Positions 10,924 through 22,739 of a DNA stretch of 64,000 nucleotides are shown one piece after another. Each line of letters starts with the position of its first letter. The stretch's first letter is position 1. Location of the stretch: contig JANFNE010000025.1 in NCBI GenBank assembly GCA_024867545.1, positions 862,937-926,936 of the forward strand. Reading direction: 5' to 3'. Under the pieces are notes generated by a model that worked only from the letters and a program-made list of their open reading frames with translations, was not told the origin of the DNA and did no database searches. The stretch is from Phytopythium helicoides. Its lineage: Eukaryota; Oomycota; Peronosporomycetes; Pythiales; Pythiaceae. The position numbers and the translations under genes were made by a program.

Positions 10924-13160
10924 TTATGCATGCTGGAAGCTTGGGACAACCTTCGCGTTCGGGAACGGACCGAGGAAGTCGCTGTGGTTCTGGTGGAACG
11001 TCGAGGACTCGAGAAGCGAGTAGTCGAGACCAGGGTACTTGCCTCGGTTCGCAAGATAGGACTGCGGGTGCCATTCGATGTCGAAGCTGTTGACAAAGAA
11101 CCCCTGGAATTGTGCGATCCAATGGCGCAGCGACTCGTACGGGATGAAGTAGAAGCCGCATCGATCCGTGTCGTTCTCAAGCACTTCCTCCTCGACGGGC
11201 CGCAGCGTCCGTGCAATGTCGAGCTCAAGCATGGGCTCAAGGCACAGCGAGCGGGTCGCGTTGGGCTGCGACGGAGAGTACTCCCACACGCACATCACCG
11301 TCATCCGATCTCCCCAGTCCGTGGTGTTCTGCACAAAGTAGACGAAGTCGCCATCGGTACGGCAGCGACTCGGGTTGCGGCACTTGAGGTGCAGCGGCTG
11401 CACGTTCACCTCCGCAAACATGGCCGTCTCGTTTGTCAGGCAGTCCTGAACGGCCTCCTCAGGCGTGCGACCCCAGCCTCCCTGTCCGCACTGGTACCAG
11501 TTGAAGGGGCTGCGTCATTCGAACAGCGTTAGAAAGCCATCCAGAAAGCCAAGTGACCAAGCAGACAAATTCGTACTTGTGGCTGTTGGGGCAAACCGAT
11601 CGCTCTTCCCAGTCCGAAACTTCTTGCATCCAGTACGCTAGCGAGTGGCTTCCCTGCGAAGGTCCATCGGCCCACGAGTTCTTGACAATCAACCCTCCTG
11701 TGAATCCATCTCGCGTCATGAAGGCATCGTTGTAGCCGACAAGAAGCTGCAATCAGAATACCAGTGTCAGCACCCAAACCAAAGGAAAAAAAAAAAGAAA
11801 AATACACTTTCGGGTGTATCGTACCATAGCGTGGCCGCCTTCGATAGACATTCCGCGGTGACTGAAAAACTCGCCTTCCATGTTGCGGTTTGGCCCGCCA
11901 GTAAGCGGCACACAGCAAGTTGTGGTTGCCATGTCTGGCGGGCAAAGAGTGCAGTGCTCAGGCTGGCAATGGATGTTGTTTGCGAACGCGCCAATGCACG
12001 GGTAATAGTGCGTCACCATGGCGACGGGCGTGGACAACGGCATGGCCTGGTTCTTGCGGAAGAGGTGCTCGCGCACTGACATGTCGTCATACTTCGTCGT
12101 CATCGACTGTATCCATGAACACCAATTAGACGCGATTTTCTGATAGCATAGGTTTCAATCCCAAACATTTGGCTCACCGAAACAACAAACTTCAGCGGGT
12201 TTCCGGCTGCACGGGCTGCCTCAAGTCCTGGGCACTCGGTGTCGTGGCCACCCTCTTCGAAGTATTTGCATACAGACTGAGGAAACACAGATTCCTGAGT
12301 CCCTGGCGAAGATAGTAGAGCTCCGGCACCTCTCCTCCTTCCGTCGAGTTGTTCCACATCTTCTCAATGCGAGTTGTTAGTTTATTCTCAATGCGGACAA
12401 CAACATATCTCATTCGCGTACCTCATCGCCCGCTACGCGGCAGTCAACCTGCTGCTGCGACTCCGGCGGGCCACTGCATAGCTCCATGACCTCGACACCA
12501 TACGCCTAGAAAGAGAGCTTCGTCAATATATAATGCAGCAGCAGCAGTCATGCCATCTTTTGGCCTCACCTGCTCCGAGAACGCAACGTATTCGTCGCGT
12601 GACAGCCATCCGCGGCGCACGCCGTGCTCCGCGGTACGACTGCTCCAGAAAGCCGATGGTGGCAAAGTCCCAGCAAGTGCCGCGGTACGCCTGGTCCTGG
12701 CGCGGCGTCACATAGTCGACCGCGAACTTGGACGGGAGCATGGCCATGGGCAGTCTGTCGTAGTTGCCAACGCTGAAAGCGTCCGTCGCTGACCGGCGCT
12801 CGTGCTTGTTGTCATCCGTCACAGCCTCATCACTACAGCAAGTCACCGCAGCATGCCACCTGTGAGAGCCATGTTCACCTCCGGCACCTCCGAGCACCCG
12901 TGGCGTACCCATTTCGCAGCTTGGAGGCCGAGATCGCGTCGGTGTTCACCTGCCGCTGCTCCTAGCCTCCCCTCGAGCCTGGAGATGGTGCTGTGCATGG
13001 AGACGCACACCGAGAGCAGCGCGAGCACGGCGATGCCGTTGAGCGCCAAGAACGCCAGCGCCTTGCCCCGCGGCCGCCGCGCTCGCTTGTCGCGCGCGTT
13101 CTCCGCGCCCATCTGCAGCAGCGGGCTGTCGTCGCGGTCGTAGCGCGCCCTCATCTCCAA
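10924..13160 (-). CDS. Papain-like cysteine protease (C1 family) with N-terminal membrane anchor, multi-exon
   Basis: The first exon encodes a basic cytoplasmic N-terminus (RRPRGKALAF) followed by one hydrophobic segment near residues 38-55, a type II signal anchor. Peptidase C1 signatures follow in order: catalytic Cys in RGTCWDFA (near 12678), catalytic His in SIEGGHAM (near 11830) and Asn in IVKNSWADG (near 11690). Introns with GT..AG ends fit near 12571-12508, 12420-12360, 12178-12109, 11823-11752 and 11575-11508. Single-base frame breaks remain near 12860, 12635 and 12300. A roughly 200-residue C-terminal extension (from WYQCGQGGWGRTPEEA to PNAKVVPSFQHA) has four or more Cys and follows the protease domain. 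The anchor suggests a secretory-pathway or surface enzyme. Confidence 0.8.
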
Positions 13161-13342
13161 GTTGACGCGGCTGCGGGTCGGCGGAACTGGAAGTGGCGCC
13201 GGCGCGGCTCAGCGTCATGACCTCCTTTCTCCATCTCCACGCCACGAGAAGAGCCAGGATTGCGCATCAACGCTTGCCGTCAGTCTCGCGAGGGTTTCCC
13301 TTTGGCGAAAGGCGCGCCACCAAGCAAAAGGATCGAGGAGCG

Positions 13343-16300
13343 ATGGCGCCCAAGCCGCGCGGGCACCGGCAGCGCGGCGCCGGCACGGTGACCGTGTCGA
13401 GGGGCGAGCAGCTGCGCCAGGGCGTCATGTGCAAGGAGTGGCAGCGCACGCCCGTGCAGCTGCTGCACGAGTTCTGTCAGACCAAGAAGCGCGCCAACCC
13501 CGTGTACCACCGCGTGCGCGCGGCGGCCTGGCGACAAGGTCCGCGTGCGTTGCGTGCTGCCGGACGACAAGAACTCGGCCAAGGACCTGGCCTTCTGCCC
13601 GGAGCAGTCCTTCGACTCGATGGATGAGGCCAAGCACTGCGCTGCGCTGCTTGCGCTCAAGTACGTCGAGCCGCTTCGACCGCACGAGCGAAAGCTGCCC
13701 GACCCATACCGCGACCTGTGGCTCTCGCTCGCCGGACCGGATGATGCGGGGAAAGCTTCGGCAAGCAGTGCTGCTCCTACTACTAAGAGCAATGCGAGTG
13801 GAAAGGAAAGAAGAAGGATGCCAAGGCGAATGGCGCGCCAACTCCCGCTGCTGCTGCGCAACCTACCAAGACTGCGAAGAAGGAGGAGGCAACAGCGACA
13901 AACAGTAATGATATGGATCTATGGGCGTCTGCAGGAGCTGATGAAGAAGACGAGGTGCTTCCAAGAAGGCCAAAAAGCCACTGCCGCTGGAGTTGTCGTC
14001 AGACCGCAAGTTCGCTTCGCAAGCCGAGTTCGATCAGGCTCGACGGGAAAAGGTCGAGGAACGCAACCGCCGACAGCGCTCGAGAGAGAACCGTGAGCGC
14101 GCTAATATTCCAAAGTCTGTCATGATGAGTGCGGCATGCCGCGAGCAAATTGAGCAGGTGCTTCGCGATCTCGGATCAATCACTGTTCCCGGTGATGGCA
14201 GCAATACTGGCGATGTCAATATCGCAGATTCTACCCTTCTGAGTGCTACTTCTTCGACCATTGACATGGACCAGGTTCTGAAAGAGCTCCGTGCTGTCGG
14301 TTTCCAGGACAAGCATTGTGCTGATGCGTTTCGAATTTGCCAACCCTGACGCTACGACAGCTACAACAGCGGACTATGTAACGAAGGCGCTTGATTGGCT
14401 TTGCCTCAATATTCCGGAAGCAGAGTTGCCAAAACAGTTCAATCCCGAAGGTACTCAGCTCGACGTGGTCCTCGCATCGCGGGATGCGATGCCTTCCGGT
14501 TCGTCGGCGGTGTTGGTTCAGCGTTTGATGAAGTTTGGTTACAGCCGCGCGGATGCGACTCATGTGTCGAATGAGTTCATACGCGAGTACGGAGACTCCG
14601 TCATTGCAGAAGACTCGCCAATGCTTGACGTAATCCAAAAGCTTCTTTACAAGCTATCTCCAGAGGTTCATAAACGTTTCGAAGTAGACGACGTACAAGC
14701 ATCCGATGCTGTTCCTAACGAAGAAGAGATCCTTGCAATGCGCCAGGATGAAATTTTTGCGTTGGAGGCCATCTACGAAGACAAGCTGTTTGTCCAGGAG
14801 ATTGGAGTGGATGGCCATCCATCACAACTGGTGCAGCTTGAGGCGATCTGATGGCGTGAAGCTGCACATTTTTCTTCCAGCAGAATCAAAGTACCCGTTT
14901 GAACTCCCATTGGTTGCGGTCACGTCTCCGTCTCCAGATCACCAGCCCTATTTACTTGGAGTCACAGGCCATGCCCTACAGAGCTGCAAAATGTCGCTTG
15001 GTGAACCAATGCTCTACGATTTATACGTTGCAGTGGACTCACTTCTTCAGGACAAGTCAGCGCTGCAGAACCAGCCGACCAGCCAACAAATCCAGCTTTT
15101 TGCGCCAATTTCAACTCAAAGAGTATCCCCACCGCCAGCTCCGGTAGATATTTCCAAATCGAAACCAAACACTCAGCGTCAAGGAAAGTCGAAGTCTCGT
15201 CAGCAAAGTCGCCGTTCAGCTCCGCGTATGGTCGACAAGGAAGCTGTTCGACGTCTAAGCGATATGCTGCTAACACGGCGAAACGAAAAAGAGAGTGACA
15301 AGTCGTTCCAGCAAATGATTAAATCCCGTGCTTCGCTACCTGCTCACAAAGAGAAGAAGAATGTTCTCGAGTGCGTCCGCAATAACCAAGTCACACTGGT
15401 GTGCGGCCAGACTGGTTGTGGCAAGACTACACAAGTGCCGCAGTTCATTTTGGACGAGTACATTGAGCGCGGAGCTGGTGGCGAGTGTCAGATCATCTGT
15501 ACACAACCACGACGTATTGCCGCTATCGGGGTTGCGACTCGTGTGGCTCAAGAGCGCTGCGAGCAAATTGCTGATGTCGTCGGATACCAAATTCGGATGG
15601 ACGCTAAGAAATCGGCAAACACTCGCCTGCTATTTTGTACGACAGGTGTGCTGTTGCGTAGACTACTTACTGATCGGGCTCTCGCTGGGGTAAGGTAGTG
15701 CTTATGGTAGATCTCGTGGAACAGCATTGCTGACAATGGCCGTGTACTCTAGGTGACGCATGTTATTGTCGACGAGGTTCACGAACGGAACATCGACACC
15801 GATTTTCTGCTTTCGGTGTTGCGTGATTTGCTTCCACACCGGCCTGAATTGCGCGTCATATTGATGAGCGCCACCATGAACGCGGAGCTTTTCGTCAAGT
15901 ACTTTTCGTACGTCCATGCAGCCCATCCACCATTCAACGTTTTGGGCAATCATCAGACTGACCATCCAATCTTTCCATTTCAGGACACCTTCGAAGCCGC
16001 CGTGCCCTGTTCTAGATATCCCAGGCTTCACATTCCAGTTGAGTGTCATTTCCTCGAAGACATTGTGGAGATAACTAGTTACGATATTCCAAAGAAGTTG
16101 TTGACGAAGAAGAGCAAGCCGGCCGCAGACGAGCAATCCGAAGAACCAAAGGGCAAACCTACTCCTGCAGAGCTTGTCGCTCGCATGGATGATTCGCGAA
16201 TCGACTACGACTTGTGTGTCCACCTCGTCAACTACTTGCTAACATCCGCAACGCCTCGCCATGACGGTGCAATCCTCATCTTTTTGCCCGGAACAGCAGA

Positions 16301-17912
16301 AATCAAGAGGCTGATGGAGATGCTGAACCAATCTAGCTCCATTTCGTCGCGGATTTGGGTGCTTGCCCTGCACGGTTCGTTGTCTGGAGCCGACCAGGCC
16401 TTGGTCTTCAAGTCTCCTCCTTCTGGCAAGACAAAGATTATTGTGAGTACCAATATCGCAGAAACGTCGATTACTATCAATGATATCACGGCTGTAATCG
16501 ACTGCGGCAAGGTCAAAGAATTGGTGTACGATAACCAGCAGCGACGGTCGCAGCTTTTGGATTGTTGGGCATCTCGTGCCGCTTGTGACCAGCGAAAGGG
16601 TCGTGCAGGTCGAGTTCAGAGTGGCACTTGCTACCGCTTATTTTCGCGCAAACGGTTCCAATCCATGGAGGCGCAGCTCGCTGCTGAGATCCACCGTGTT
16701 TCGCTCGAGCAATTGTGCTTGCAAATCAAGAAGCTCGAGTTGGGTTCAATTCGTGGATTCTTAGCCAAGGCAATCGAACCACCAAAAGAGGAGGCAGTGT
16801 CTGCTGCCATTCAGGAGCTTGTTGAAATTGCCGCGTTCCAACACATTGAAGACGCAGAGGAGGACGCAAAGAAGAGCAAAAAGGGCAAGGCTACTCGCAG
16901 TGACGACGAAGAAGTGATATTAACACCACTTGGTAGCCATTTGGCCATGCTACCACTCGATGCGCGCATTGGCAAGTTCTTGGTGTACGGCTCCATATTG
17001 CGTTGCATCGAACCTGTTGCAATCATCGCTGCGTGTATTTCGAGCAAGAACCCGTTCGTCATGAGCATGTCCGATCCAGAGCTTCGCGAAAAACAAGAAG
17101 CCTTCAAGAAGGGCCTTGGTGCCCAAAACTGGAAAAGCGACCACTTGCTTCTGTGGAAGGTAGTTGAGACATATGCAGCAAGTGCCCGTGGACAGAAACT
17201 CAAGCGAGCATTTTGTCGCGATAACGGACTCTCATATGACACTCTTGAGACGATTCTTGATCTCAAAGCACAATACCTCCAGCAACTGGATGCTATCGGC
17301 TTTTACGAAGCTGCAAACGCCGGGTACTTGAACGAAAACTCGAGCGCGCCGCGCATCATCAAGGCTGCTTTGTGCGCTGGATTGTACGCAAATGTGGCAC
17401 GGGTTCTTTACCCAGAGCAAAAGTACTTTCAGTCTGCTCATGGTGCCTTTACGGAGGCCCACGATGCCAAGAAGATTCGGTACTTCATTCGCTCACGCCA
17501 GGAACCAGAGGAAAAAGAAGTCGCGAGCCTCAGTGCAGCACCGCGCGACGAGCGTGTATTCTTACATCCGTCGTCAAGCAACTTTTCGCAGACGGAGTAC
17601 GACTCACCGTGGCTGTTGTTCACAGAGCTCGTACAAACGTCAAAATTGTTTGTGCGCGAGTCGACCATGGTGAATCCATACGCACTGCTACTATTTGGCG
17701 GGCGGATTGATGTGGTGCACGACCGTGGGCTGCTGACGATTGACAAATGGATCTCTTTCCACGCTGTGGCACGCATCGGTGTGCTTATCAAAGCAGTCCG
17801 CCAACACCTTGATCGGCTACTTCGCGCCAAGATTGAGGACCCCGGCGTTGACATTGCGCGTAGCGAGCTAGTGACTGCCATCAGCCACCTGCTCAAGTCC
17901 GAAGGCATGTGA
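13343..17912 (+). CDS. DEAH-type RNA helicase of the DHX57/DHX29 group
   Basis: This is a large RNA-dependent ATPase. Exon 1 (13343-15689) and exon 2 (15753-17912) flank a 63-bp phase-0 intron. Domain order is an N-terminal dsRNA-binding-like region (EWQRTPVQLLHEFCQTKKR), a charged linker, a UBA-like segment near 14270-14400, an RWD domain near 14740-15040 (DEIFALEAIYED), helicase motif [10 protein letters not shown] near 15405, the DEVH box near 15770, motif III SAT near 15868, motif VI near 16590 (QRKGRAGR), then the HA2 and OB-fold regions. This order matches DHX57/DHX29 and the plant DExH homologues, linked to translation initiation in the DHX29 case. Exon 2 is one clean 719-codon frame; exon 1 has five or six single-base frame changes (about 13535, 13800, 13975, 14330, 14845). 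Confidence 0.9.
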
Positions 17913-18085
17913 ACTCGTTCACATGGATGTGGTGTTATAGACAGGAGTGAAATGCACAACGATGTCAAAGGCGACGAAACATTGTTATCAGCAGTGAAAC
18001 AGAGCGATCACTAGAAACGATTCTTGATGCCCTACTTGTCAGTTTGCCCGACAAGAGCACTGCCCAATGATTCTTTGCTTGTTGT

Positions 18086-19860
18086 TTAGAGCACAGCAGG
18101 CACCTCAACCTCAATGTGATGGGGAGGTGTAGCAGCAGCAGCGCGCGCAACATCAGCAGGCGGAGCCATAACCTTGGCACGGTGCTGTTCATCACATGCC
18201 AGCGGCGCACGGAGCTTTCCCTTGTACACGCACGTGGACGGCTCTTCGACGTCGTACAGCTCCATCGGCAGTGGGCCGCAGACCACATCGACCGTCAGCG
18301 ATCGGTGTGGTCCATTCCAGCACTTAGTGCCCTGTGTGAACTCGAGCCGGTACGAGTCGTCACCCTCCATCTCCCCTTCGTTCTCTTCAGCCCCACTCGG
18401 GAGGTCTTTCATGCTGCCGAGGCTTGTTCGGTCCTGCGTCGCCTTGCCAAAGAAGCAGATCTTGTACGTGTACGCACCGCCAGCAGCAGACTCAACGCAT
18501 TCATCGCGCAGGGGCAAAAAGATGTTATCGCGACCATACGACTTGCTGAGCAGGTTCTTGGCGTCATTCAGATTCTTCTCTTCGGCCGAAAGTTGGTTTT
18601 TGACTTCGTCGCGAGCCTCCCGAGCAGCCGTTGTCTCTGCGCGCGAGAAACCCTTGGTTTCCGCCAGCGCATCCAGAAGCACGTCGAGAGGGTGAGACTC
18701 TTCCTCCGGCAGCTTCAGTTCTTCTTCTTCTTCCTCCTCTGCAGGCACAGGCTCCGGTGTCGGTACCTCGCCTCCCTCAGCCTCTGCCTTCGCGCGAGCC
18801 TCCTCCGCCTCTTTCTCGCGCTGCTCCTTCCTCTTGCGGCGGCTCTCGATCTCGCGCTCAATGCGCTTCGTCTCTCGCCGACGCGTGTCCTCTCGTTTCT
18901 TGTAGGCCGAAGCCGCGTCGTCCATGGGCGTTGGGTCCTTGAGGCTCTGGTCCTCCGTTCCAACTGCCGCCTGCTCGCGCGCCGAGCGGATGAGCGACAC
19001 TGTGTCGTCGCTGTTGGCAATGCGGCTGCGCGCCATGTCCAGCACGAGCGTCGCGAGCTGGCGCTCGGTCAGTTGGTCGAGCCCAAGCTGCTTGAAGAGC
19101 TCGTCCTGCTTCTCGGTAACCTGTCGGTCACGCTCCTCGGCCTCTAGCCGCTCCTCCTCGGCAGCACGAGCCTCCAGCTGCTCCAGCTGTGCTCGAAGCT
19201 CCTCCGTGCGCGCCTCCACCTCCGCCGCGTTGGCCTCCGCCTCGACCAGGAGCTTCGCTGCGCGCTCCTGCAGCTCACGTCGGTCTCGCTCGCCGTCCTC
19301 GAGCGCGCGCAGCTGCTCGGCGCGCTCTGCCTGGAACGCCGCCATACGCTGCTCACAGGCGTCCGCTGGACACGCCGCGCCGCTCGCGTACTCGTCCGAC
19401 CCGTCGCAGCAGTCTGCCAGAGCCACATCCATCACCTTGTGAGCCTCTCCTCCCTCCAGCTGGGTCCACCGACCGCCAGCGCCCACCGCAGATGCCGTCG
19501 TTCACGCGCGAGGTCGGGATGTCGGCCGGGAAGTAGCCCGCGTTCGCGCAGTGGAAAGCCGCGCCCGTGTGCGAGCATGCCGACGTGCCCGGCTCGTCGC
19601 TGCCATCCGCGCAGTCGCAGTAGTTGTCGTTCAGCCGCGCCATCGCCAGCGCGCGCCCGTCGCACGAGAACTGCGTCCGCCGACGTCAGCGCCGCGTCCG
19701 CAGCCGATTGTCGGCCGATTTCGACCGCGGAAAGACGCACCTGCGAGGCCGACGACAGCCGCGCGCGCAGCTCCGGAGTCACGCCCGTCAGGTCCGCGGG
19801 GCTCGCGTGGGAGGCCGCCGCGCCCGCGGCCAGCAGCGCCGCCACCAGCAGCCGCGCCAT
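18086..19860 (-). CDS. PRKCSH: Glucosidase II beta subunit (PRKCSH-like)
   Basis: This ER protein partners the catalytic alpha subunit that trims glucose from N-glycans during glycoprotein folding. A signal peptide (MARLLVAALLAAGAAA) is followed by two LDL-receptor-A-like Cys clusters (NDNYCDCADGSDEPGT and CCDGSDEYAS), a long Glu/Arg-rich coiled coil (about 19350-18800), an acidic run of Glu near 18720-18740, and a C-terminal MRH lectin domain (TYKICFFGKATQ, GTKCWNGPHRS, CVYKGKLRAPLAC). Frame changes near 19670 and 19480 interrupt the N-terminal third; the remaining 466 residues are clean. The protein ends IEVEVPAVL, with no HDEL-type ER retrieval signal as seen in animal and yeast relatives, so retention may depend on the alpha subunit. 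Confidence 0.9.
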
Positions 19861-20614
19861 GAGGGCCGCTTCCGATCTATCGTTTAGTGGGAATTCCGGC
19901 GGAAGATATGACGTGGCACGCGCTTTGCGACGTATCGAAAAGAGGTTTTAGGTTAGACTTCCTGGAAGTCATTTGTGGATCCAGGAACTATTAGTACAAC
20001 TTGAAGTTGTCATGTACAGTACATGTTGCAGTCGGACGAGTTGCAGACAGACAGACAGACTTGCGGTTGCACCTGCTCGAACGGTGGCAAATGACACCGC
20101 GACGTCGGATGATGAAATGGCCACGCCAAGCACCACTGTAGGCATGCCATGGAGGAAACGCGAGTCAGGAACCAACTCGAATCTCACTCGCTGCAAGGGT
20201 ATGAGCGCGATGACTACTGTATGTAGATTCGCATCAAGCACGATTGGCATCGATCGCTAGCAGAGCAGCGCCAGAGCGATGACGCTGGTGATGGCTACTG
20301 CCTCGGCTTTACAGGAGCCACCCCTCCGGCTGACCTGTCAGCCATGTTTGTTTAGTCCGCGCTCACTTCGGTGCAAAGCGTGGGCTCGAGATTCTCAGCT
20401 TCCCGGCACGCTCACTCAGCGAGTCACTGCGATGGCCAAGATGGGACCCATCTAGTCCTCCCAGCTCTTCAACCTGCTGTTCGTGCCACTAGAGGTGCAG
20501 ACTAAACAGCACGTCTCTCCTCCTGCTCTTGGAGGCTCAAGTTTGCCAGTGTTGGAGTAATTGGCTCTCACTCTCGAAATTGCGCGAACGAGCGCACTCG
20601 GCACCTACACGAGC
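19861..20614. other. Spacer upstream of the secreted-protein array
   Basis: This region separates the glucosidase gene from the first array member. It has a short GACA microsatellite near 20045-20060. An Inr-like TCACTCTCGAAATTG near 20566 lies about 50 bp above the next start codon. No gene was recognised. Confidence 0.45.
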
Positions 20615-22144
20615 ATGTGGTCTGCTCTTCGTCTGTCGGCTGCGTCGGCCGCCTTGGTGGCGCTCTCCTCGACAGCCAGCGCGGCAGTGCCTAACTGGGT
20701 CTACTTCAGCTCGCCGTCCGACTCGGCGTGCTACCGCCAGACCTACCTGACCACCAAGTGCCCGTATGGCTACAACTTTGACAACGTGGCCACGTGCTGG
20801 GCTCAGTGTCCCGTCAACTACCCCGTCGAGTGCGGCATGGAGTGCCTCCCGCAGAACGCAGACTGCACGCTCGAGATCCTCACCAAAGGTCGACGCGGTT
20901 GCTGCCGTTGCCATCTGGCTGGCGTCCTCGGGGACTTTCAGCGAGCTCAGCTCAGCGAGCTCGGCCGTCCAGACCGCCGTACAATGCGCGTCGCAGCTCT
21001 ACACGATTGGCAATGACCTGCTGAGCTACGCCAAAGAGCTGCATGACGACTACCCAGACAGCACGGACGAAGAGATCACCTTCCTGCTCGAGAAGACGGA
21101 CTTTGTCGTGTACGACCTACCCGGTTGCTGTGTCTACCTGTCTCGGACTCCCGACGCCGTCGGGACTCGAGCAGGCGTCGGAAGTCATCTCCGTCGTCGC
21201 AAAGATCGTGGCCGCTGTCATCGAGAATCCTGACGCCTTCTCTAGCGTCAACAGCTTCTTGTCCTTCGTGACGTCGGAGCTGGGGCTTGGTGACATTGTC
21301 AGCAGTCTCTCGTCCAGCGACGTCTCGACCGTCTCGACCATTGTCTCGTCCGACACCTCGTGTGGCCAGGCCCTTGAAACCATCATCAACAAGATTGTTG
21401 CACAAGTGCAAGCGATCAAGCTAACGGACGCCTCTACCGCCGTTGACTCTATCCGTAAGGCACTCACCAACACGGAGCTGTTCCTCACCGAGATCCCCGA
21501 GGTGACCAACGAGTGTGTCGCCAATATTACCAACCAGACGGAGGCGTACTTGACCCGCGACACCATCCGTTCATTCTTCGAGACGGTGGTGGAGAAGCTC
21601 ATCAGCACGGCCTCGAGCTCCACGGGCACACCGTTGACAACGACCGAGTACGCGCTTGCCATCACCGATTACGTGCTCGGCATCATCGCCATGTTTGACC
21701 CAACTGGCATCGCTGCACTAGCAGCTGAATTCATTGAACCCATTTGTGGACCGACCGCGTTCCTCGGTGAAATTGACGATGGTTCGCTGGCCCAAGCTCT
21801 CGGTCTGACTACGGTTGGCAGCGCGTTCAACGGAAGCTACGGCACGTGGACTAAGGCGGGCGACGGAAACGTCGTCGTGTACTTTGAAAGCTCCGACACG
21901 GAGGATGTGACGGTCAACATCCACTCGGGCGGCGTGCAGATCCAGCAGGTTAAGGTTGCCAAGGGCAAGACCGTCACCTGGACGTCGACCGTCTCGGCAC
22001 TGCAGGACAAGACGCTGTATCTGGACCGTTGGCGTCCGGGCATCCTCGGTATTCCAGGCACTGGAGGCGGCTCACTCAACTTGTGGGTCTCTCGCTCATC
22101 GTCAGGGTGGCCACCTTGAGCTCACGCCAAGCTCAACGTTAGCT
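20615..22144 (+). CDS. Array member 1: secreted 12-Cys family protein, several frame breaks
   Basis: The signal peptide (MWSALRLSAASAALVALSST) leads directly into VPNWVYF and the seven-Cys block that ends VECGMECLPQNADC. The rest follows the family pattern (helical middle, then the GSYGTWTKAGDG beta-rich end). At least four single-base differences break the frame: near 20886, near 21118, near 22103 and near 22117. After each, codons align again with the intact members, so the coding signal is nearly whole. It is the most divergent copy and has no linker after the signal peptide. Because housekeeping genes here are broken in the same way, I cannot say whether it is a pseudogene. Function unknown; see member 2 for the family description. 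Confidence 0.7.
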
Positions 22145-22739
22145 GAGCGTTTCGAGAGGTGTTGACGGTAGGCAGCAGCATGCCAACATCTCGTTCGTTG
22201 CGTCGTTTTTCAAAATCCAGCTGGTCTTTGAGTGTCAAAGTCAACGATGGCCACCCGCACACGAGTACACCCGTACAGTTTGATCCTGAAGCTTTGTAGA
22301 GTGGAGCTCTGCTCGTCTCCACAAACGCGAAAGAGGCTCATAGGCCCGAGCACCGAATCTCGCGACACCGCCAACAGGTTTATGTAAGGAGGAACTCGTT
22401 GAAGCTCCGCTATCCCTCGGACTAAACGGGAGACCGGCTCCTCAGTACATTTGCTCATCGCATCGCTCGAACATCCGGTGTGTTTGCAACAAAATATCCG
22501 TAACTTACAGATAGGCATCCTGTCCGATCTTGCCCCATGCAGCAGCAATTCCTCACACCATCAGAGCGTTGGATCCGCATCCTGAGCGTTGCTCTATTGC
22601 GTTGGTAGAGGAACGAGACGAAAGCCGTGGGCTTTTGCAAGGACCAGTGCTCATCATTCGCCAATTGGCCACTCAGCGACCACCTCAAGTTCGTCACTTC
22701 GAGCGGAGACTCGGGTGATATACAAGGTTGAAGGCACCG
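22145..22739. other. Spacer between array members 1 and 2
   Basis: A 595-bp stretch without coding signal. An Inr/FPR-like TCATTCGCCAATTGGCC lies at 22654-22670, 70 bp above the start of member 2. Confidence 0.45.

Noticed and set aside
20040..20060. GACA microsatellite considered as a regulatory element.
   Set aside because: It is a short simple repeat with no further support.
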